Origin: Linnemannia elongata
Lineage: Eukaryota > Mortierellomycota > Mortierellomycetes > Mortierellales > Mortierellaceae
Length of the DNA: 64,000 nucleotides
Assembly (NCBI GenBank): GCA_036320915.1
Contig: JAXBDG010000004.1
Span: forward strand, 1,178,001 to 1,242,000
Direction of reading: 5' to 3'
The position numbers were made by a program, and so were the translations under genes. Within the stretch, counting starts at the first letter, position 1, and the number at the start of each line of letters is the position of its first letter. The notes under the pieces are model-generated. The model worked only from the letters and a program-made list of their open reading frames with translations, searched no databases and was not told the origin of the DNA. Of the stretch, positions 57,331-64,000 are shown piece by piece.

Positions 57331-58175
57331 GAGTGTGGGAATGCCGTGCTTTGGGTATGTTGACTTGACGGAGGGGCCAGGGGGGGAGGAAGGAAAAAAG
57401 CGAGGCGAGTGGCGAAAGAATGAGAGAAGGAAAGAAGAGAGACAATGAGAGTGCGAATGGGCTAACGCGAATTAGAAAACTGGTAGCAAAAGAAGTGACT
57501 GTTGTGGCACGAGATTGGCGCGTATTCCCTCTCTCACATCACGCGAAAAGTGAAATAGTATTCCAGAGCACTTGTTAGAGGGAAAAGAGAGAAGTGAAAG
57601 GAAAGGGCTTGCTTTGACGTCATTTCCTGGATGTCCTTGGGACCCAGAATAGCCTGAATTAGAAAGCAAAGGTTATCATCAAGGAGTGTGAAGGAACAAT
57701 AGAACAGAAGGACCTGATAAGGATGACATGATCAAAAAGGGACAAGATGAAAAAAAGGTCCGTGGTTACTACGGGTCAAAAAGGCTGAAGGGGGGCTCCT
57801 TGATTTGGAATCATCATCATTGCTATCGACAAAGTGACCCAGGCACAAACAGCCGCTTGAGACGCAGTAGCAGCTCACAGAAAAGTCAAAGGAATGACAT
57901 CGTTTTTGCGCCGCAGAAGGGCCTGACGATCATTGTACTAAAAGTCGGATCTCGCATTCGCCTACATATATAAATTGGCTTTTTTTTTTATTTTTTTTCT
58001 TTCTTTTGCTTTACTTTCTAATCAAACACAACGCTTACACACAATCACATTCACACATTCCACTACAGACGAGACTACTTTCTTCTCTTCATTTCTACTA
58101 TCTTTCAATTCTTCACATCTTTCTCCTACCAACTACTCGCCTCCACCTCAGCTAACCCAAGCAACTACTAAAAAA
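57331..58175. promoter_or_regulatory. Divergent promoter region with TATA-like element
   Basis: Intergenic space between the helicase (minus) and the gene at 58176 (plus). CATATATAAA at about 57965-57974 is a TATA-like element roughly 200 nt before the start codon, followed by a pyrimidine-rich leader (57980-58170). No gene seen in between. Confidence 0.5.
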
Positions 58176-59018
58176 ATGGCTACCCTCTTTGCCCAGAACC
58201 CAATCACCCTTCGCAACCCATTCTCGTTGCTCGAGTCCGACTTCAACCTTGAGGACCATTCCCCCAACACTATTCCTACCATCAACGCATCCAAAACTAC
58301 CGAATCAGACTTGGACCTCTCCACCTGGTCCGTCGTCAATTCTCCTTCTGCAAGTGACGATGAGGATAGCGATAGTGACGATAACGACGATGACGAAATC
58401 TATCATTGGCAAACCTCCAACTCTGACCGTGATGGCGCCAGCAGTCCAGACATCGATATCCAAGCCCTCGAGCCCCTTCACCTGTCGACTGGCAAGGACG
58501 GATTCACCAATATCAGCAAGGCCAAGACCGCCCGCAGTATCAACAGTCTTGCAGCCTCCTGTCCTGAACATCGTGGTGCTTGGGTTCTCAAGGTGAATAA
58601 GAAGCGTCGCAACAAGTCCCAAGAGCCGCAGCAGCAGCAGCAGCAGTCGACAGAAACAGATACAGCAACCATTTCCACACAGACCCACGACAAGAGACGA
58701 CTGAGCCTCACTAGCACCGATTCCTCGTCCTCCTCCGAGACCCGGACCAAGTCCAAGTCCACTCGTGTGGAAACCGACGACCTCGACGATACGCTCTACA
58801 TGGACATGTCGGAGCACGAGCTCTCTAAATCCTCAAAGGCTTCCACGATCAAGAACAACCGTATTGCAACCTCCTATGAGCGCGAGCTCGCAAAGGACCT
58901 CCGGTGCTTCTCCGAGGAGACCGACAAGGTCGACAAGAAGCTCCTTCGCAGCTATCATCAACCCAAGACAGTCGGCTCCAGGAAGAGCAACAGGAAGGCT
59001 TTCTTCGATGAGCTTTAA
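58176..59018 (+). CDS. Hypothetical disordered acidic protein (280 aa)
   Basis: Single exon starting MATLFAQNPITLRNPFSLLE, with a leader and TATA-like element upstream. It is mostly polar and probably disordered: an acidic run DDEDSDSDDNDDDE at about residues 68-82, a Gln run, and Ser-rich stretches. Two segments look ordered: SINSLAASCPEHRGAWVLKV followed by basic NKKRRNK, and the C-terminal TSYERELAKDLRCFSEETDK with a basic ending RKSNRKAFFDEL. I do not recognise a family. It could be a nuclear or regulatory protein, but no function is claimed. Confidence 0.65.
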   Translation: MATLFAQNPITLRNPFSLLESDFNLEDHSPNTIPTINASKTTESDLDLSTWSVVNSPSASDDEDSDSDDNDDDEIYHWQTSNSDRDGASSPDIDIQALEPLHLSTGKDGFTNISKAKTARSINSLAASCPEHRGAWVLKVNKKRRNKSQEPQQQQQQSTETDTATISTQTHDKRRLSLTSTDSSSSSETRTKSKSTRVETDDLDDTLYMDMSEHELSKSSKASTIKNNRIATSYERELAKDLRCFSEETDKVDKKLLRSYHQPKTVGSRKSNRKAFFDEL

Positions 59019-59029
59019 GCCTCCTCCTG

Positions 59030-59060
<31 letters not shown>

Positions 59061-59290
59061 CAACCCCTTTCTCTCATCCCTCAAAAAAAAAAGTAATCCC
59101 TTTCACCCTTGCATGCTAACTTACTATGCTGGTTGGTCCAGTCCTAACAACATTCCTCCACTGACAGACAGAATGGAAATAATTCACTAATAAAGTTGTT
59201 GGGGGGCCCATTGGTTACTGAACGCTCCCTCTATTTTCATGCCTCCTTGTTGTGGTTTATATATTTTTTATTTATCTTTTCCTGCATCGA

Positions 59291-62200
59291 TCAATCCTTG
59301 ACATTGATGGCCTTCTTCATCTTCATCATTTTCTTCTTATCCTTCTGTGCTGACCTGCCCTTTCTCTTCCTACCAATCCCATGACCTTCCTTGCCCTTTG
59401 CCTCAATCTTGGCTTTAGCCTTGCCCAGCAAATGCTGCAACTTGGCCAACTTCTGATACTCTTCAATGTACTGAGGTCGAGTAGGCCCAATCTGTGAGCG
59501 CATCTTGCTCGTACCTGTGTCCTCCGTGCCTGGACCTGTGCCTGCGCTGCCTGCGCTGCTTGCACTACGACCGCCATCGTCAATATTACGATCACGACTC
59601 TGGGTCCGGACCAGCTCCAGCTCTCCGTAAAAGTACAACGATGGTGATAATTGAGCCTTGCCTATGTCGACGTTGATAAATGTAATTTTAGCGAACACAA
59701 ACTCAAACGCACAAACAAAAGGGAACAGTAAAATAAAAAAATGCGAGTACATGATGCAAAAAGGCAAAGGCTGGCAAACAATGCTGTCCAAGGCTACACC
59801 TGTCCTGTACTCTTTCATCTGGATGGTTACAAAATAATTTTGTAATTTGTTTTGTTTCTATCCTTCTGTAATTGTGGACCACAGCATGCATATCATGTCA
59901 TTTCATGATTGTTTGTTCTTTCCTTACCGTAACAAGGACTGGGTGTGCTCCAACCTCCAGCTGACAGACAGGTATAAGCTTGCCATGTCTCTGGACAACC
60001 TGGAGGGACAACACACTTGATGACGACCGTATTTCCAACAGGTGCCTCAGGAAGGACGAGCGGGTACTTGACAACAACGGGGCATCGATTGCGTTTGGAG
60101 GCAACATAGGGCACCAGTCCCGGTCTTCCAAGTGATTCAAGAGGGATGGTCGCCAATGAGGCGGGCGGTGCAGTCGTTGGCTGAGGACAAGCTCCTGGTA
60201 CGACTGGTACTGCGGCGATAGACGGGGGACTAGCCGCAGGCAATTGAGGAGTGGTCAGTGCTGCTGCTGGACTGCGGTTTGATCCTGGTGGCGCTGCCTC
60301 GACCTTGATTGTGCCTGGACCTTGCTCTGCGATCGTATCAGGAGCAACGAAAGCTGCTTGCCCGACAGCCTGTGCCGGTTCGACGGCATGCGTTGGCTCT
60401 GTAGAACTAGAGCTTTCGGCAGCAACGTCTATGACCGACGGCGCTTGTTCGACCGCTTGTACTGGTTCAAGGATTTGAGAACCTTCAACACCAGCCTCGC
60501 CATGGATATGTTCGGCTTTGGGTGCGAAGTATGGAACTTGAGGAATAGCTCTCTTCTGAGCCGAACCCGCCTTCTTCTTTTCCGTGTGCTTCTTCTTCCT
60601 CTTTCTGCTCCACATCGCGGTCATGTCGCTCGTCGAATCCAGGTCCTGGTCCAAACTCCACCACATCACGCCCGCAAGATCCAACTCTGTAACCATTTGC
60701 AGCTTCAGATCCAAACTCGGACGATCGTCATAGCCGACCCAGTTGTCCTGTCGGTTACCATACACGAAATAAAACGCCTTGCCGTCATTGTCCCACAAGG
60801 GCATCACCTTTAGCTGCTGTTGCTCTTTTGGAGGATGGATCAGACTTGCGAGCTCGTTGTAAGCCATATCCCCACGGGTTTCGATACAACTTGTCGGATC
60901 GCCTCCATCCTTAAACGTCGCCCTTCCAGGAAGTGAGTGTTGAGAATCGGACAGGACGAATGTTTTTCCATAGAGGGCGAGGCCGACGACGATCTTGTTG
61001 CGAGGGACGCCGTGGTCGAGGTACATCTCAATCGCGCCTTGGACGCTGTGGCCGCTGTGTTTCTCGGTTGGCATCTGGATCAATGCTGTGTGGATGTTCA
61101 CCACCTTGACCGCGTCATACGCCCCGTACAGGTCTACACGAATGCATGATTGTATCAGTGTGTCAACATTCATTGTCAATTTTCTCATGTAAAAAAGCAG
61201 CAATATAGGAACCAAAAGCGCAAAAGTATAGAGACTTACCATAGGACATGATCATGACAAAGTCAGCGTACGCGGCAACTTTCTCCATCTCAAACCCCTG
61301 AATCCCCTCCTGGAAAGAAGCCCCCGCTAGACTCAACACCAACCCACTTCCCTCTCTATCAAACGCCTCTCTCATCTCCTTGAACAACGCCGTGACCGAC
61401 CCTCGATCCTTGTACGCCGGATACTCATGATCGACATCCACCCCGTCAAACCCATAAAACTGACAAAACTCGATACAACTCTCAATGAAGGTCCTCCGCG
61501 AGTCCGGCGACCGAATCATATTCTCGAACCGGTACATCGTAGACGCTTCACGCTTGTTATCTGGGTGCGTAAAACCCCATCCACCAATCGAGATCATCAC
61601 CCTCGTCCCGCTCGCCAGCTTGAGCCGATTGATCTCAAAGTACAGATCCTCGTCGCTGGCATCGGCAGGATAGAGCTGATGGAAATCGTCAAAGTAGACA
61701 AACGCAAACATTACATAGTCCAGTGAAGACCATGGGATCGACGATGGGAGGTACGGTCGTTGATGACAGTTGTTTCGTCCTTGTCCGCGGTATTGGGTCC
61801 AGCCTGGGAAATATGCAATGTTGACAAGCGTGCCATTTGGCGGGAGTTTGTTGGTGGTTGTAGTCGCTGGGATTCGCAATCGTCGACCGTCTTGGTTGGG
61901 GAACTGCCGCTGCTTGTCCTGGAGATTGAAACCCAGTCGGGCTTTCTTATGGTGATGGTGGTGATGGGCCTTCGCGTCCACTGGTGCACCCAGGTGGCAT
62001 CGGCCGAACGCTGCTTGACACCCGACGAGACAATAGTCGGCATCGTTGCCGCAATAGCCCCACTGCGAGCAACAAGGTCTGTTGGAAGGACATTCGCCCC
62101 GTCCTGGTCCACAGGGAACATCAGTCGACATGGAAGACTGCCAGCCATCTTGCTTGCCCTTGTCCTTGTATTGGTGACCGTTTTGTTGGCGCCTACCGTT

Positions 62201-62572
62201 CTCCTCCGCCTCCTGCTTCTTCTTGTCGTGATCCTTCTTATCGGCCTTCCGCCCCTTCTCGTTCTTCTTCTTGCCATCGATGCCCTGCTTCTCATGCTTG
62301 TTGCCTTTGCGATCCTTCCGTTTGACGTCCTTGCGTTTATTCCCTTTAACAGACTTTTGTTTCTTGTCGATGTTGTTGTTAGCGTGATGTTTCTGGTGCC
62401 CACCCGTCTGTCCTTTCCCACCACCACCACCATGCTTCTCAACCTCTTTCGATCCTCCATCTTTATCTCTGCTCCTGGCGCGGGCTTCTCCACTAGTCGA
62501 CAATAGCAGCAGCAAGACCAATAAGGCTACTACCAAAAAGGCGGTATAGGCTCTCCTGCGACTGAAAACCAT
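59291..62572 (-). CDS. GH18 chitinase with signal anchor and CBM18 chitin-binding domain
   Basis: Hydrolyses chitin in wall remodelling or nutrition. The N-terminus MVFSRRRAYTAFLVVALLVL is a signal peptide or anchor, followed by a long Lys/Gly/His-rich region and a hevein-type CBM18 (CGPGRGECPSNRPCCSQWGY, CGNDADYCLVGCQ). GH18 follows: VNIAYFPGWTQYRGQGRN, YVMFAFVYFDDF, VMISIGGWGFTHPDNKREAS, the catalytic DGVDVDHEYP (DxxDxDxE, Glu as acid), LVLSLAGASFQEGIQGFEME and, after an intron at about 61250-61135, IVVGLALYGKTFVL and VMWWSLDQDLDS. A Pro/Ala/Val-rich linker leads to a short Cys/Trp module (CPETWQAYTCLSAGGWSTPS, PCYG). A donor there (GTAAGG, 59927) can join an exon at 59663-59291 in frame, adding a basic tail. 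Without that intron the protein stops at 59893. Confidence 0.88.
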
Positions 62573-62996
62573 GGGTCAGAGAGACGTGTATGAGAGCTGC
62601 TGTGCAATAACGTATTGAAAGGGCGGGGGATGAAAAAAAGATAAAATAAAGAGAAGTGAGAGCGAAAAGAGGATGAGTGTCAATCAATCGATGGATGGGC
62701 CTATCTTTCTTTGATCCTGGAGTGGTAGAGAAAAAGGGGTGTGTAATTGTAATAAATGATCCCCTCTCCTCACCACCACCATTACTCCTCTCTTTCTCTA
62801 TGTGTTTCTTACCCCTCAAACTTATCATCTGCCCCTGGCTCTGAAGAAAAGAAATGGAAGGGTGCTCATAAAGGTACAAAGGGGCACAGGCGAGAAAACA
62901 TGTATGAATGCGAAGTGTGTGAATTTTATTTTGATGTAAGTGGGTTAGAATGCAAAGAAGAAAAAAAAGGATTAGTGTCTAAATAAAGAAGTAGGT
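62573..62996. other. Intergenic, no gene seen
   Basis: Upstream region of the chitinase (minus) and downstream region of the Zn2Cys6 gene. Nothing beyond short low-complexity stretches and an AATAAA near 62985. Confidence 0.5.
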
Positions 62997-64000
62997 CTAT
63001 GGCAAGTTGTTGTGTGCGTTGCCAGTGTTGCCTATGTTCCCGTTGTCGCTCATGCCGTAGGGGTTTGCGTACAGGCTAGACCCAGAGTAGCTAGTGGTGT
63101 ATGTAGGTGCATAGTTGTTGTTGCTGTTGTTGTCCATTCTCTGGGCCTGAGTCTGGAAGGAGTAGCCTGTGCTTGATCCAGTGTTGGTGCCATATCCAAA
63201 GTCCAGAGGTCCTGACATCTGATTCATTGCCGACGACGTAAAGGGGAGCATATGCGATTGGGTGGGGCTGTTCATCGCTGTCACTGGCTCTGACATGTAT
63301 CCGATGGGTCCACCTGCCAGGACCGCGTGACTCAACGTAGGCGTTGTAGAGGCAGACGCTGATCCAATCTGGGTGGGTGGGGGTCTGCGCTTGTAGGGTC
63401 CACGCTTAACACCCTTTTTGCGAACCTTGCGAGTCGAGTCGACGCAAGTGTCAGAGAGGCCGTATTTGATGCAGCGTGAGCAAGGTCTGCCTTCGTCGCA
63501 CTTCTTGCAGGCTTTCTGGCAATTGACTAACGAGAATAAGCAATGAGGGAGAGGAAGAGGGGAAGGTTAGTTAGAGGTGACAAATGTGAACACGTTCCAA
63601 AGATTTTTCCTTTTGCAAAATGGCGCTCTCTTTTTTTTTTTTTTTTTTTTTTTGCATATGTTGTCATTTGAGAGTATTCTATCCTGTTCAGTCCCTCTTC
63701 TTTTTCCCAGGGTCACTCGCGCCATTCTGGACAGGGGAATCGAATGAAAAACACAAACAAGGGAGAATGGGGGTGTGTGCAAAAGAAATGAAATAGTCCA
63801 CGTATGGATAGCCGGTACGAAAACCAAAAAAAAAAAAAAAAAAAGAGGGAAGAGACAGAGAGAACAAAAGGGATGTGGGCTTGCTTATCACATAATCCAT
63901 ACAAGCGGGAAAAAAGTGTTAACAACTTACCACATGCATTCTTGACCTGTCGTCGCTTGGGCTTTTGAGCGAGGCTGGGGTCAGAAAGCTGCTGATATTC
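62997..64000 (-). CDS. Zn2Cys6 (Gal4-type) transcription factor, partial
   Basis: C-terminal end of a gene whose 5' part is beyond 64000. Exons: 64000+ to 63931, then 63526 to the stop at 62997, with an intron containing A and T runs between them. The joined frame reads RRQVKNACVNCQKACKKCDE, GRPCSRCIKYGLSDTCVDS. This is an exact C-x2-C-x6-C-x5-C-x2-C-x8-C zinc binuclear cluster, followed by the basic KVRKKGVKRGPYKRRPPP. The rest is Ser/Asn/Tyr/Gly-rich. Unlike typical Gal4-type factors, no fungal-specific transcription domain follows the cluster. Target genes unknown. Confidence 0.82.

Noticed and set aside
61760..62506. Long Val/Leu-rich plus-strand frame opposite the chitinase N-terminus
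   Set aside because: Antisense shadow of the Lys/His-rich region of the chitinase.

Overview
The window looks like nuclear DNA of an early-diverging fungus, most likely Mortierellomycotina (Mortierella/Linnemannia type). It has intron-rich genes with short GT-AG introns, dense pyrimidine/poly-A/poly-T tracts, low-complexity Gln/Ser/Pro-rich regulators, and a fungal gene set (Atg26-type sterol glucosyltransferase, uroporphyrinogen-III synthase, CreA/Mig1-like zinc fingers, Zn2Cys6 factor, GH18 chitinase). The lineage is inferred from gene style and has not been tested by any search.

Layout. 1.6-6.4 kb: sterol 3-beta-glucosyltransferase (+). 6.6-9.2 kb: FAD monooxygenase (-). 11.4-12.4 kb: tRNA-Leu(AAG) with a LINE 3' fragment. 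12.6-14.6 kb: probable transcription factor (-). 14.66-20.64 kb: a complete DNA-transposon-like unit carrying one five-exon gene (-), with three MITEs in its 5' leader. 20.7-32.5 kb: a compact housekeeping block, all on the minus strand: MAEA/FYV10 E3-ligase subunit, COG4, HSBP1, TRM2 and TFIIIC zinc-finger subunit. A small spliced gene diverges from TFIIIC at 32.6 kb. 35-37.5 kb: four-finger C2H2 factor (+). 38.57 kb: second tRNA-Leu with a LINE tail. 38.8-40.1 kb: uroporphyrinogen-III synthase (+). 40.1-45.3 kb: repeat island with a TTGCCC-rich inverted-repeat element, the third tRNA-Leu, nested LINE/SINE insertions. 45.3-49.9 kb: a second, diverged copy of the transposon gene (+). 50.1-52.6 kb: splicing factor SF1/BBP (+). 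53.1-57.3 kb: CCCH plus ZNFX1-type helicase (-). 58.2-59.0 kb: acidic/disordered hypothetical protein (+). 59.3-62.6 kb: CBM18-GH18 chitinase (-). 63-64 kb: Zn2Cys6 factor (-), running off the window.

The standout is the pair of homologous loci at 14.8-19.3 kb and 45.5-49.8 kb. Each encodes a protein of about 1,320-1,345 codons. An N-terminal FEN1/XPG-type PIN nuclease domain, with the acidic active-site residues visible, is joined to a C-terminal RuvC nuclease with a CxxC...CxxC zinc finger that looks like the TnpB/Fanzor family. Intron phases (1,2,0,0) are the same in both copies although the proteins are well diverged. The units share an inverted terminus CAGGACAATTGGCGCC and, exactly 27 nt from the right end, an identical 14-bp block lying in a foldable 3' region. 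That is where TnpB/Fanzor elements make their guide RNA. Unit 1 is flanked by a 9-bp direct repeat (CAAGCGCAA). Each copy has one in-frame stop, so present activity is uncertain.

A second theme is that all three tRNA-Leu(AAG) genes have fragments of the same poly(A)-tailed LINE family upstream, in the same relative orientation. One site has taken several insertions at the same short target.
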